Shown here piece by piece: positions 7,063 through 15,817 of a stretch of 32,350 bases of DNA. The translations under genes were made by a program, and so were the position numbers. The notes under the pieces are model-generated. The model was not told the origin of the DNA and ran no database searches. It saw only the letters and a program-made list of their open reading frames with translations. Positions within the stretch are counted from its first letter, which is position 1; each line of letters begins with the position of its first letter. The DNA comes from Lachnospiraceae bacterium (GTDB taxonomy: Bacteria; Bacillota; Clostridia; Lachnospirales; Lachnospiraceae): assembly GCA_024696825.1 (NCBI GenBank), contig JAILGL010000103.1, forward strand, positions 1 to 32,350. The letters are read 5' to 3'.

Positions 7063-8442
7063 ATGAGCGATTTAAACACAGAATTAATTAACTCCATTAA
7101 TAAGTGCTATGAAATGTGTGAATATATCGAAGCGAAAAATGTTATTAATAAGGATTCAGGTTATCATTTTAAGGAGTCCTTAAAGCAGGAGTTTCTGAAT
7201 TTCACCTTATTTCTTTCATATGCAGATAAGGGGTTTAATGAGGAAGAGAGGAAGTTTGTAAAGGATATTCTTGGATTTGATATGACGGTGGAATCTGCAA
7301 AGATTATCTACGAAAGAAGACGCCTTGATAGTACTCATTATGGCATGAATATTCCATATGTGGTCAAGTGCTTTGTGCTTTGCGATGCAGGCAGAAAGAT
7401 TCTTGGAGACATATATCATAATAAAAAAGCGAAGTTTTTAGTGGAAACCTACAGAGCCATAGGACAGAGCTATGTGGCTCTTTGTGGAGATGAAAGTGAA
7501 AAGGGTGTTGAAGCCTTAACCAAATATCTCTTTATGTTTGATAATTTCTTAAAGGAGTTTGGTTTACTCTTACCTCATCAGTCAACAGCCTCTAACATAA
7601 AGGCTGTTGAAGAGGATAATAAAACCACAGAGGAGCTTCTTGCAGAGCTTAATTCTCTTACAGGTCTTAAGGGGGTTAAGGAGAATATTAACCAGCTTAT
7701 TAATCTTGTAAAGGTTCAAAAAATGCGTGAGGATAACAAGATGAAGGTGTCCTCTATTAATAAGCATGTGGTATTTTCCGGTAATCCGGGAACAGGTAAG
7801 ACTACAGTTGCAAGGCTTCTCGCTAAGGTTTATAAGAGTATAGGAGTAGTTGAAAAGGGACATCTTGTAGAGGTGGACCGTTCAGGACTTGTATCAGGTT
7901 ATATAGGTCAGACTGCCTTAAAGGTGCAGGATGTTATAGCTGAAGCCCTTGGTGGAATTCTATTTATAGATGAAGCCTATACTCTTACCAGTAAAAAGGG
8001 TGAGGGTGACTTTGGTCAGGAAGCAGTAGATACTCTTCTTAAGGAAATGGAAGATCACAGAGACGATTTAATAGTTATCTGTGCAGGCTATACAGAGCTT
8101 ATGCAGGAGTTTATTAACTCTAACCCGGGTCTTCGTTCAAGATTCAGCAGAGTTATCGAATTTGAGGATTATACGGCCTCTGAAGAGGTAGAGATTCTCC
8201 TTTCCATGTGTAAGGGTAAGGAATATATTTTATCAGATGCAGCTAAGGAGGAAGCAGAGCGCTTCTTTAATGACAGAGTAGCTAATAAAACTGAAAGCTA
8301 CGCTAATGCGAGAGATGTGAGAAACTATTTGGAAAAAGCCATATTAAATCAGGCGAGCAGAATAGTTAATCTGGACTCGCCTGATAAAGATACACTTATG
8401 AAGCTTGAAGTTGAGGATTTAAAGGGAATTGTCCTTCAGTAA
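7063..8442 (+). CDS. CbxX/CfqX (SpoVK-type) AAA+ ATPase with an N-terminal helical domain
   Basis: The 459-aa protein starts at ATG 7063 behind GAGGG (7052-7056). Residues 190-459 are a single AAA+ module: FSGNPGTGKTTVARLL (Walker A at 240-248), a substrate-loop motif GYIGQT (279-284), GGILFIDEAYTL (Walker B, 297-308), and GLRSRFSRVI containing the arginine finger (356-365). This is the CbbX/SpoVK family, whose members remodel bound protein complexes. Residues 35-90 (FLSYADKGFNEEERKFV) resemble the acidic TerB-like helical fold, but that is only a resemblance by eye. It is not next to RuBisCO genes or a recognisable sporulation operon, so the client is unknown. It lies 96 bp downstream of the membrane spermidine-synthase-like gene on the same strand and may be cotranscribed with it. 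Confidence 0.85.
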   Translation: MSDLNTELINSINKCYEMCEYIEAKNVINKDSGYHFKESLKQEFLNFTLFLSYADKGFNEEERKFVKDILGFDMTVESAKIIYERRRLDSTHYGMNIPYVVKCFVLCDAGRKILGDIYHNKKAKFLVETYRAIGQSYVALCGDESEKGVEALTKYLFMFDNFLKEFGLLLPHQSTASNIKAVEEDNKTTEELLAELNSLTGLKGVKENINQLINLVKVQKMREDNKMKVSSINKHVVFSGNPGTGKTTVARLLAKVYKSIGVVEKGHLVEVDRSGLVSGYIGQTALKVQDVIAEALGGILFIDEAYTLTSKKGEGDFGQEAVDTLLKEMEDHRDDLIVICAGYTELMQEFINSNPGLRSRFSRVIEFEDYTASEEVEILLSMCKGKEYILSDAAKEEAERFFNDRVANKTESYANARDVRNYLEKAILNQASRIVNLDSPDKDTLMKLEVEDLKGIVLQ

Positions 8443-8483
8443 ATCCTTATGTTTTAAGAAATAATTGATTAAATAAATAAAAA

Positions 8484-9209
8484 TTAATCATCTATAAAGG
8501 TGGAATTAGTCTTAATAATTCCACGTGGTAATGCGTCTCTGGAGTTCTTCCAAGGCGCATTTTCATTTTTATAATCGAACTTGTCGATAAACCAGGAAAC
8601 ATCACCGTTAACCCTGTCCATATTAGTAAGATAAACCTCTGTAAGAGCATTTAAAAATTCTTCCCTGCTCTTTCCTGAAAGAGTGTCAGCCTCCTTATAA
8701 AGTACTCCAAAATGATGTGTACAAAAGCCCTTGCAGTTTTTAAACTTTGTAATAAAATTACTGTCCTTTTTCCAAAGGTGGAAGATGGTTGCGACATATC
8801 TGTCAAAGGTATGATTAATCTTATCACAGACATAGCAGGAGGTGTCTAATTTATGGATGAATTCCAAAACAGGAGACTCCTCTTGATTACCCTTGCCTGA
8901 AAAAAGTCCCTTTTTCTTAGGGGCGCCATCCTTAGTAAGAAGGCGGATATTCTCGATAACCCTGTCATTGTGGGTATTCATCATAAGGGCAAGTCCAAGT
9001 CTGTTATTGGATTTATACATCATATCTATATGTCTTGCACAAAAGCCAATTTTGTCGGTCTCGGCACGGATGTCATCCTGCATATAGCTAGGTCCCATTA
9101 CAAATTCGATAGCCTCATTTTCAAGGTCTCTTTTAATGTGGCATAAGGGGCATTCGCAATCAGTGTCAAATGCATCATTTACCGGAATGGTATAAAGCTG
9201 TTCTTTCAT
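8484..9209 (-). CDS. DUF6062-like Cys/His-rich protein
   Basis: The start is ATG at 9209, preceded on the minus strand by GGGAGG seven bases upstream; a longer frame from a TTG at 9224 would begin inside that site. The 241-aa protein has no signal peptide or membrane helix. It contains two similar halves of metal-ligand-like motifs: CECPLC followed by GFCARHIDMMY, and CYVCDKI followed by GFCTHHFGVLY. CxxC plus CxxH in each half suggests two zinc-type sites, each with Cys3His composition, and an internal duplication. I recall this arrangement as the DUF6062 family of Clostridia, which has no known function. It is convergent with the AAA gene and divergent from the Fur-family gene. Confidence 0.75.
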   Translation of the reverse strand: MKEQLYTIPVNDAFDTDCECPLCHIKRDLENEAIEFVMGPSYMQDDIRAETDKIGFCARHIDMMYKSNNRLGLALMMNTHNDRVIENIRLLTKDGAPKKKGLFSGKGNQEESPVLEFIHKLDTSCYVCDKINHTFDRYVATIFHLWKKDSNFITKFKNCKGFCTHHFGVLYKEADTLSGKSREEFLNALTEVYLTNMDRVNGDVSWFIDKFDYKNENAPWKNSRDALPRGIIKTNSTFIDD

Positions 9210-9262
9210 AGAAAAACCTCCCAAAAATATATTTAAAACTTATATAAAATACTCATAAATTT

Positions 9263-9291
9263 ACGATAAAGCACTACTAATAATATATCAA
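9263..9291 (-). promoter_or_regulatory. Candidate promoter for the DUF6062-like gene
   Basis: On the minus strand TTGATA (9291-9286) and TATCGT (9268-9263) are 17 bp apart, giving a leader of about 50 bases. The match is moderate (four of six in each box). Confidence 0.4.
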
Positions 9292-9392
9292 TTTGAGGCT
9301 TAAATGTAAAGCAGTAAAGCTCTGGCATTATTGGCAAATTTTTGGTATTATAAAAGAGACTATGGGTAAATTTTCAAGAATCGAGGTTTATT

Positions 9393-9821
9393 ATGTCTGC
9401 TAAGGGAAACTATAATACTAAATGGAGAGAAGAAATAATGGAATACATGAAGCAGAATGAAGATAAGCATCTTACTGCTTCGAGTATATATACTCATTTT
9501 AAGGCTGAGGGCTTTAAGATAGGTATGACAACTGTATATAGGCAGTTAGATAATCTGGTAAGTGAAGGCTTATTGAATAAATACGATTTGGGCCAGGGGA
9601 ATTCTGCCTGCTATGAGTTCTCAAGTCATAGTGAAGAGTGTCATAAAAATGAGTGCTTCCACTGTAAATGCGAGATTTGTGGAAAGCTTATTCATTTACA
9701 TTGTAATGAGCTTATGACCATAAGAGAACATCTTTTAACAGGCCATGCTTTTGTTTTGAATCCATTTAGAACTGTGCTTTACGGAGTTTGTTCTGAGTGC
9801 AGGGAGAAGGGACTTGGCTAA
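9393..9821 (+). CDS. Fur-family metal-responsive transcriptional regulator (Fur/Zur/PerR type), Cys-rich
   Basis: The 142-aa protein starts behind GAGG at 9383-9386. Residues 10-75 form the winged helix, with the recognition-helix signature MTTVYRQLDNL (45-55). Residues 76-142 form the metal-binding dimerisation domain. Two CxxC pairs (93/96 in CEIC and 133/136 in CSEC) are the usual structural zinc site. The linker usually occupied by a His cluster here carries extra cysteines: C73, C83, C88, C91 and C104, beside H79, H84, H90, H101 and H103. Thiolate ligands would fit zinc better than iron, so a Zur-like role is possible, but the sequence cannot decide between Zur, Fur and PerR. Its TAA overlaps the ylmH start (TAATG), so the two genes are translationally coupled. 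Confidence 0.9.
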   Translation: MSAKGNYNTKWREEIMEYMKQNEDKHLTASSIYTHFKAEGFKIGMTTVYRQLDNLVSEGLLNKYDLGQGNSACYEFSSHSEECHKNECFHCKCEICGKLIHLHCNELMTIREHLLTGHAFVLNPFRTVLYGVCSECREKGLG

Positions 9822-10573
9822 TGGATACTAATATAGATTTGAGAAAGAGGCTTTTAGAGCTGGCTGATAAAGCTTATTCTGAAAACAGATTTATATTCAC
9901 CGATTTTCTAAATGTAGCTCAGATGTCTGAGTTCTATCAGATGGAAAGGGAGTTTAACTATGTAGGTGCTACAGCCTTTGGTGGCAGTAAGGATAATGAG
10001 AGATGCATGGTTAGATTTGGTTCTCCTGAGATACTTGGCTATGAGGAAAGCTTTCCTATAGCTATTTTAAGAGTGGTACCTGTGGCAAAAAAATTTGCAG
10101 ACAAGCTTACTCACAGGGATTTTCTAGGCTCGGTTTTAGGGCTTGGCCTTGAAAGAGAAAAAATCGGCGATATATTTATAAATGAAAATGAGGGCTATAT
10201 ATTTGCAGATGAGGCAATTAGCGAATATATAATTGATAACCTAAGTAAGGTTAAGCATACGGTGGTTAAGGTAAGTCTTGCTAATAAGGTGCCGGAGGTA
10301 TTCTTTACTCTTAAAGAGGAGGTTCTTACTGTTAGCAGTAACAGAATAGATGCCATAATCGCAAGGCTTTACAATCTTTCCAGAGAAAGCGCCTTAAAAT
10401 ATTTTGTGGAAGGTAAGGTATTTATAAATGGCATTAATACAACGGAAAATGCCAAGAAGCTTAAGGATAAGGATATAGTTTCAGTCCGTGGCTTTGGAAA
10501 ATTTATATTTGAAAAGGAGCTTGGGGAAACTAAAAAGGGAAGACTTAGGGTGAGTGTAAGTAAGTATGTGTAG
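9821..10573 (+). CDS. ylmH: YlmH-family S4-domain RNA-binding protein
   Basis: The ATG at 9821 shares one base with the stop of the Fur-family gene and has AGGGAGAAGG at 9801-9810. A longer frame from 9797 would begin ahead of that site. Length is 250 aa, close to the 255-260 usual for YlmH. The N-terminal two thirds match the YlmH layout (RFIFTDFLNVAQMSEFYQ, then GATAFGGSKDNERCMVRFG). The C-terminal S4 domain runs RIDAIIARLYNLSRESALKYF and VEGKVFINGINTTENAKKL. In B. subtilis YlmH binds stalled 50S-peptidyl-tRNA complexes and can act in ribosome-associated quality control alongside RqcH/RqcP. Usually it sits in the division cluster near divIVA and sepF; here it is instead coupled to a metal-responsive regulator and followed by recX. 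Confidence 0.92.
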   Translation: MDTNIDLRKRLLELADKAYSENRFIFTDFLNVAQMSEFYQMEREFNYVGATAFGGSKDNERCMVRFGSPEILGYEESFPIAILRVVPVAKKFADKLTHRDFLGSVLGLGLEREKIGDIFINENEGYIFADEAISEYIIDNLSKVKHTVVKVSLANKVPEVFFTLKEEVLTVSSNRIDAIIARLYNLSRESALKYFVEGKVFINGINTTENAKKLKDKDIVSVRGFGKFIFEKELGETKKGRLRVSVSKYV

Positions 10574-10666
10574 GTGTATGTTTTAAGTAAACATACAAGT
10601 AAGGGTGTAATATAGTGGATAATTATAAGGGTGTATGATAATTGTGAGTGAAATTTGGGAGGTTAT

Positions 10667-11218
10667 ATGAAGGATTTTAATGATTTTTTAATGGATTTTA
10701 GTGAGGATCCAAGGGTAGAAAAAAAGAAGGAAGCTAAAGAGCAATTTGAAAATGACATGACTGACGAGCAGAGAGAGGCCTGTAAAAAAGCCATGGATTA
10801 CCTTATGGATCTGGATAAAACAGAGTGGCAGGTTAGGTCTAAGCTTTTAGATAAGGGCTTTTCAGAGGAGGATGCAGAAGTGGCACTGTCCTATGTAAGA
10901 GCCTATGGTTATGTGGATGATTATAAATATGCAGTAAGATTTATAAATATTTATAGTAAGAAGCGAAGTAACAGAAGGATAAGAGAGGACCTTAAGAAAA
11001 GGCATGTGCCGGAGGCTACGGTGGACTTAGCCTTTGAAGAAGCGGCCCCTGATGAGAATGCAGCTCTTACTAAGGATTTAAAGAAGATTCTAGAAAAGTA
11101 TGATGTAGATAATCTAGAATATGCGGATAAGCAAAAAATTATGGCTAAGGTTTATCGTAAGGGATACTCTCCTGAAAACATAAGGAAAGTGCTATATTCA
11201 TTGACAAATGAGGATTAA
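10667..11218 (+). CDS. recX: Regulatory protein RecX
   Basis: The start at ATG 10667 is six bases behind GGGAGG (10657-10662); a TTG 12 bases earlier is rejected because it precedes the site. The 183-aa protein has the three-helix repeats of RecX: AMDYLMDLDKTEWQVRSKLL, GFSEEDAEVALSYVRAYGYV and YAVRFINIYSKKRSNRRIR, then LKKRHVPEATVDLAFEE. A final repeat reads AKVYRKGYSPENIRKVLYSL. RecX binds RecA filaments and limits strand exchange. recA is not in this window. The first 35 residues are charged and not part of the repeats. It follows ylmH by 93 bp, and the promoter for aroA lies inside its last codons. Confidence 0.92.
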   Translation: MKDFNDFLMDFSEDPRVEKKKEAKEQFENDMTDEQREACKKAMDYLMDLDKTEWQVRSKLLDKGFSEEDAEVALSYVRAYGYVDDYKYAVRFINIYSKKRSNRRIREDLKKRHVPEATVDLAFEEAAPDENAALTKDLKKILEKYDVDNLEYADKQKIMAKVYRKGYSPENIRKVLYSLTNED

Positions 11219-11229
11219 AAGTATATTCT
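11201..11229 (+). promoter_or_regulatory. Sigma-A-type promoter for aroA-argS, inside the end of recX
   Basis: A consensus TTGACA (11201-11206) is 17 bp from TATTCT (11224-11229). The -35 lies in the last codons of recX. Transcription would start near 11236, giving a leader of about 75 bases before aroA. Confidence 0.55.
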
Positions 11230-11250
11230 ATATAGGATTCAAGGGAGTTT

Positions 11251-11301
11251 ATGAGATTTTTTAGAGGTAAAATCCCTATTTTAACAGTTTATATTAGTTA
11301 G
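11251..11301 (+). CDS. Possible 16-aa leader peptide upstream of aroA
   Basis: A small open frame of 17 codons, MRFFRGKIPILTVYIS, begins three bases after an AGGGAG site and ends nine bases before aroA. It contains Phe-Phe and Tyr, products of the pathway aroA serves. A partial stem, GGGAgTTTA (11243-11251) with TAAAaTCCC (11268-11276), would cover its ribosome binding site and start. aroA itself has only a weak site (AGGT), which would suit coupling from this peptide. The spacing to the Shine-Dalgarno is short and the frame may be chance. Confidence 0.25.
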   Translation: MRFFRGKIPILTVYIS

Positions 11302-11310
11302 GTAATAATA

Positions 11311-12720
11311 ATGGAAAAATACATTTTAAAGGATAAGTATGAGGTTAAAAGGCTTAGTAAAAAGCCTTATCTACGTGTTACTGTCCCAGGCTCCAAAAGT
11401 ATGACTAACAGAGCCCTGCTCTTATCTGCCTTAAATGAGGGAGAGGTCTTACTTAAGGGAATTCACTTAAGTGGAGATTCAAGAGCCCTTATATCCGTTT
11501 TAACAGACCTTGGCTTTAAGGTGTCTGTGGATGAAATGGCCCATGAAATAAGAGTTCTTGGAACCGGTGGAAGGGTGCCAAAGAGTAATGCGACAGTAGA
11601 TGTAAAAAGCGCCGGAACCTGTGCGAGATTTGTAACTGCATTTCTTGCCTTAAGTGGAGGCAGCTATAATATTAAATCCTCTGATCAGATGGCAGAGCGT
11701 CCCATGGAGGACTTATATATGGCTCTTGAATCCTTAGGTGTAAGGATTGAAAGGCCTGAGGATAAGAGGCTTAGCTTTCCGATTAGAGTAAGCATGGAAA
11801 GCGACAAAGCTTCTAAAAAAGCTTCTAAGGAAGATGAAATTAAAGCTGATAATTCATATCGGGAGATTGAGTTAAATATAGATAAAAGCAGTCAGTATCT
11901 AAGTGCATTACTTATGGTTTTGCCACTTAAGTATGATAAAACTCTTATAAAGCTTACAGGTACAAGAGAAGCCCGTTCTTACGTGGATATGACCGTTAAA
12001 ATGATGAGGCAGTTTGGCTATAATGGTGAAGTCACAGAGAATGGTAACAGCTATCTTGTTACAAAGGGTGAGTATAAGGTAAGTGAGTATACGGTGGAGC
12101 CCGATATGTCGGCGGCCTGCTATTTCTACGCACTTGCATCTCTTACAGGTGGTGAGAGCACAGTGGCCTATGCTACTAAGGATACTCTTCAGGGGGATGT
12201 GAAATTCTTAGATGTTATAGAAAAAATGGGGGCTGTTATTTCAGAGAATAATGATTCTGAGATAATAGTTAAAGGCCCTGAAGATAAGGTTCTAAAGGGT
12301 GTTAGTCTTTCTATGGCAGATTTTTCAGATCAGGCTTTAACAGTAGCTGCCATGGCACCATTTCTTAAGGGAGAAACCTGTATTACGGGGCTTTCTCACA
12401 TAAGAGGCCAGGAGTCAGACAGACTTGCAGTTATAAAGGATGTTATGGATAGAATAGGTGTATTTTGTGAAATCACTGAGGATTCATTTGTAATTAATCC
12501 GGATAAAGCTTTAAGTGATGATTCTTTCGTAACACTTGATACCTATAATGATCACCGAGTTGCTATGTCATTTACCATTATGGGACTTGTGCGAGGTGGT
12601 ATAATTATAGATAATCCGGGGTGTTGTGAGAAAACCTTTGAGAATTATTATGATATTATAGATGGGATTGTAAAACAAAAAGAAGTAAAGGAAGATGATT
12701 ATGAATTCTATTTTAAATGA
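11311..12720 (+). CDS. aroA: 3-phosphoshikimate 1-carboxyvinyltransferase (EPSP synthase)
   Basis: The enzyme joins shikimate 3-phosphate with phosphoenolpyruvate to give EPSP, the sixth step of the shikimate pathway, in the cytoplasm. The family signatures are present in order: GSKSMTNRALLLSALNEG (27-44), SAGTCARFVTAFLA (100-113), DQMAERPMEDL (125-135), KSSQYLSALLM, DFSDQALTVAAMAPFLKGE, LSHIRGQESDRLAVI and LDTYNDHRVAMSF. At 469 aa it is about 40 longer than E. coli AroA. Part of the excess is a Lys/Asp-rich insertion at about 162-182 (ESDKASKKASKEDEIKAD) just before the substrate-binding KSSQ block, at a surface position. Its end overlaps argS by 20 bases, so the two are cotranscribed. Confidence 0.96.
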   Translation: MEKYILKDKYEVKRLSKKPYLRVTVPGSKSMTNRALLLSALNEGEVLLKGIHLSGDSRALISVLTDLGFKVSVDEMAHEIRVLGTGGRVPKSNATVDVKSAGTCARFVTAFLALSGGSYNIKSSDQMAERPMEDLYMALESLGVRIERPEDKRLSFPIRVSMESDKASKKASKEDEIKADNSYREIELNIDKSSQYLSALLMVLPLKYDKTLIKLTGTREARSYVDMTVKMMRQFGYNGEVTENGNSYLVTKGEYKVSEYTVEPDMSAACYFYALASLTGGESTVAYATKDTLQGDVKFLDVIEKMGAVISENNDSEIIVKGPEDKVLKGVSLSMADFSDQALTVAAMAPFLKGETCITGLSHIRGQESDRLAVIKDVMDRIGVFCEITEDSFVINPDKALSDDSFVTLDTYNDHRVAMSFTIMGLVRGGIIIDNPGCCEKTFENYYDIIDGIVKQKEVKEDDYEFYFK

Positions 12721-14461
12721 GATTGAGAACGAGTTAGTAAAGGCTTTTAAGGCAGCAGGTTATGATGAGAAATATGCATTTATTAAATGGTCAGACAGAC
12801 CTGACCTTTGTCAGTTTCAGTGTAATGGTGCACTTGCAGCAGCTAAGGAGTATAAGAAAGCTCCATTTATGATTGCTGATGAGGTAGTTGAAAAGCTTTC
12901 CCTGGTCGCTGCATTTAAAACTGTTGAGATGGTAAAGCCTGGTTTTATAAATATTACCTTAAGTGATGAATATCTTTTAAGTCATGCTCTTAAAATGTGC
13001 AAGGATGAGAAGCTTGGGGTTAATGCAGATGAGAATGAAAAGATTATAATTGACTACGGCGGAGCTAATGTGGCTAAGCCTCTTCATGTAGGTCATCTTC
13101 GTTCTGCAGTAATAGGAGAGAGTATTAAGAGAATTAAGAAATATGCCGGTAATGATGTAACAGGTGATGTGCATCTTGGAGACTGGGGACTTCAGATAGG
13201 TCTTATTATTACAGAGTTAAAGGCTAGAAAGCCTGAGCTGGTTTACTTTGATGAAAGCTTTGAAGGAGAGTATCCTGAGGAAGCTCCATTTACCATGTCA
13301 GACCTTGAGGAAATCTATCCTTATGCCAATGGCTATTCTAAGGAGCATCCTGAATATAAGGAGCAGGCTCAGAAGGCTACAGCAGAGCTTCAGAGCAAAA
13401 AGCGCGGATATCTTGCTATCTGGAAGCATATAATCGAGGTAAGTGTTGCTGACCTTAAGAAGATTTATGATAAGTTAAATGTTTCCTTCGAGCTTTGGAA
13501 GAAGGAGTCTGATGCTCAGGAGTATATTCCTGATATGGTTGAATATATGAAGAGCGAGGGCTATGCTCATATCGATCAGGGAGCCTTAGTTGTAGATGTT
13601 AGTGAGGAGACTGATAAGAAGGAGATTCCACCATGTATGATTCTTAAATCAGATGGTGCAACTCTTTATAATACAACAGACCTTGCAACCATAGTTGAGA
13701 GAAGAAAACTCTTTGATCCTGACAGAATTATGTATGTAGTTGATAAGAGACAGTCTCTCTACTTTGAGCAGGTATTTAGATGTGCCAGAAAGACTAAGAT
13801 TATCGGTGATAATGTAGAGCTTGATTTCTTAGGTTTTGGTACCATGAATGGTAAGGATGGAAAGCCATTTAAGACCAGGGACGGCGGCGTTCTTCGTCTT
13901 GAGCAGCTTATTAAAGAGGTTACAGATAAGGTTACCGAGAAAATGTCTGACAGAGGCATGGATGAGGAAACCTTAAAGGATGCAGCAGATAAGATTGCTC
14001 TTGCAGCCATTAAATATGGCGATTTAAGTAACCAGGCATCTAAGGATTATGTATTTGATATCGACAGATTTACTTCATTTGAAGGTAATACAGGTCCATA
14101 TATCCTTTATACCATAGTTAGAATTAAGTCACTTCTTAGAAAGGCGGCGGCTGAAAATGTACTTCCATCAGATGAGGAGTTTAAGAATTTTGGTTCAAAG
14201 GAAGAGACAGATTTACTTCTTTCTGCGGCTAAGTGGACAGATACATTTGCCAGTGCAAGTAAGGAAAATGCACCTTATAAGATTTGCCAGTTTATCTATG
14301 AGCTTTCAGAAAATTATAATGTATTTTATCATGAGCATAAGATACTTAATAACGATAATGAAGAGGAAAAGAAGGCTTGGATTAACTTAAGTAAATTCAT
14401 CTTAAAGCTTTTAAATACAGGTATTGATTTACTTGGAATAAGCGCACCGGAGCAGATGTAG
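12701..14461 (+). CDS. argS: Arginyl-tRNA synthetase
   Basis: The enzyme charges tRNA-Arg with arginine, a class I synthetase. The start chosen is ATG 12701 ([13 protein letters not shown]), six bases behind an AAGGAAG site; the ATG at 12695 directly abuts that site. This gives 586 aa and a 20-base overlap with aroA. The HIGH-type motif is in [19 protein letters not shown]. Also present are [17 protein letters not shown], the [14 protein letters not shown] block, and the C-terminal anticodon-binding domain with [21 protein letters not shown]. No T-box or other leader precedes it, because it begins inside aroA; its expression therefore probably follows aroA. DUF815 follows after 11 bases. Confidence 0.97.
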   Translation: MNSILNEIENELVKAFKAAGYDEKYAFIKWSDRPDLCQFQCNGALAAAKEYKKAPFMIADEVVEKLSLVAAFKTVEMVKPGFINITLSDEYLLSHALKMCKDEKLGVNADENEKIIIDYGGANVAKPLHVGHLRSAVIGESIKRIKKYAGNDVTGDVHLGDWGLQIGLIITELKARKPELVYFDESFEGEYPEEAPFTMSDLEEIYPYANGYSKEHPEYKEQAQKATAELQSKKRGYLAIWKHIIEVSVADLKKIYDKLNVSFELWKKESDAQEYIPDMVEYMKSEGYAHIDQGALVVDVSEETDKKEIPPCMILKSDGATLYNTTDLATIVERRKLFDPDRIMYVVDKRQSLYFEQVFRCARKTKIIGDNVELDFLGFGTMNGKDGKPFKTRDGGVLRLEQLIKEVTDKVTEKMSDRGMDEETLKDAADKIALAAIKYGDLSNQASKDYVFDIDRFTSFEGNTGPYILYTIVRIKSLLRKAAAENVLPSDEEFKNFGSKEETDLLLSAAKWTDTFASASKENAPYKICQFIYELSENYNVFYHEHKILNNDNEEEKKAWINLSKFILKLLNTGIDLLGISAPEQM

Positions 14462-14472
14462 GGAGGTTATAT

Positions 14473-15771
14473 ATGACAGATTTATTATCAAATCTTATCT
14501 CTCTGAGGGACTTTGAATATGGAAGAATACTGGAAAGTATAGCTTATTCAATCTCATCATTAGAAATGAGCGATGAAGATAAAAAAGAAATAAAATCTGA
14601 TATTTACGAGGCTGTAAGTGATTTATTAAATCTTGCAACCTGTTACGGTTTTGACAAAAACTTATGGCATTGTTATATTAGTTTCATTTTGGCAATGAGT
14701 GAAACTCCATTTGCTCTTGTGGCTGAAAAGTCTGAGAATCTGGATGGTTCAGTGGTGCTTTTGGTAAAAGAGGACTTAAAAATATTTAAGGCAATTTATG
14801 ACTATGATTTTTCATGGGTGGAAGAAAAGCTTGGCATCAACTGTTTCTCTATAATCTCAGATTATAAGGCAGTTAAGAAGAGTGAGAATGTTTATAACAA
14901 GAGTGTAAGTGAAAAGGTAAGATTTCTTACAGAGGAGTTTGATAAGGCAGAAAATGTGGATGACATGTATAAAAGTCTCACTTCATTTTATCGCTCCTAT
15001 GGAGTCGGAACCTTAGGACTTAACTCTGCATTTAGAATTAATGATAAAAAGGATGTGATAGAGGAAGATCTTCTGATACCTATAACTTCCATTGGAAATA
15101 TGACCTTAGACAGTCTTATAGGATATGAGGATCAGAAGAAGAGACTTGTTGATAACACAGAAAGCTTCCTTAATGGCGAGCCTTGTAATAACGTGCTTTT
15201 ATATGGTGATGCAGGTACAGGAAAGTCTACCAGTATCAAGGCGCTTCTCAATATGTATTATGATAAAGGTCTTAGAATGATAGAGGTATATAAGCATGAA
15301 TTCAAATACCTTAATAAAATCATTTCCAAGATTAAGGATAGAAATTATAAATTTATTATCTTTATGGATGACCTTTCATTTGAAGAGTTTGAGATAGAGT
15401 ATAAATATCTTAAAGCCCTTATAGAAGGTGGTTTGGAGACAAAGCCTAAAAATGTACTTATCTATGCAACCTCTAACAGAAGACATCTTATCAGGGAGAC
15501 CTGGAGTGATAGAAGTGATATGTCTGATGATGAACTTCATAGGTCAGATACCATGCAGGAAAAGCTTTCATTAGTGGCAAGGTTTGGTGTGTCCATAGGA
15601 TACTTTAAACCTAATCATAAGGAATTCTTAAATATTGTGGAAGGCCTTTATGATAAACAGGGGGATAAGAGTCTGACGAAGGAGGAACTTCTTGCGGAAG
15701 CTTCTAAGTGGGAACTCAGATCAGGTGGTGCTTCAGGAAGAACAGCACAGCAGTTTATTAACAGTTTGTGA
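14473..15771 (+). CDS. DUF815-family AAA ATPase
   Basis: The 432-aa protein starts 11 bases after the argS stop, with GGGAGG formed partly by the argS TAG. Residues 1-190 are a helical region of unknown fold. Residues 210-432 are the DUF815 ATPase: [19 protein letters not shown], Walker [17 protein letters not shown] (244-259), Walker [15 protein letters not shown] (294-307), then LEGG-type ([20 protein letters not shown]) sensor 1 and the R-rich [15 protein letters not shown]815 proteins are predicted ATPases widespread in Firmicutes and Proteobacteria; no role is established that I can name. The gene order aroA-argS-DUF815 suggests an operon but no shared function is evident. Confidence 0.88.
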   Translation: MTDLLSNLISLRDFEYGRILESIAYSISSLEMSDEDKKEIKSDIYEAVSDLLNLATCYGFDKNLWHCYISFILAMSETPFALVAEKSENLDGSVVLLVKEDLKIFKAIYDYDFSWVEEKLGINCFSIISDYKAVKKSENVYNKSVSEKVRFLTEEFDKAENVDDMYKSLTSFYRSYGVGTLGLNSAFRINDKKDVIEEDLLIPITSIGNMTLDSLIGYEDQKKRLVDNTESFLNGEPCNNVLLYGDAGTGKSTSIKALLNMYYDKGLRMIEVYKHEFKYLNKIISKIKDRNYKFIIFMDDLSFEEFEIEYKYLKALIEGGLETKPKNVLIYATSNRRHLIRETWSDRSDMSDDELHRSDTMQEKLSLVARFGVSIGYFKPNHKEFLNIVEGLYDKQGDKSLTKEELLAEASKWELRSGGASGRTAQQFINSL

Positions 15772-15817
15772 TTTTATTTAAAACATTATGATTAGTAGTG
15801 ACTAGTTAGTAATTAAT

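Noticed and set aside
8466..8490. TGATTA/TAATCA stem between the convergent AAA and DUF6062-like genes
   Set aside because: Only six AT-rich pairs with a long loop and a partial T-run; too weak to call a terminator.
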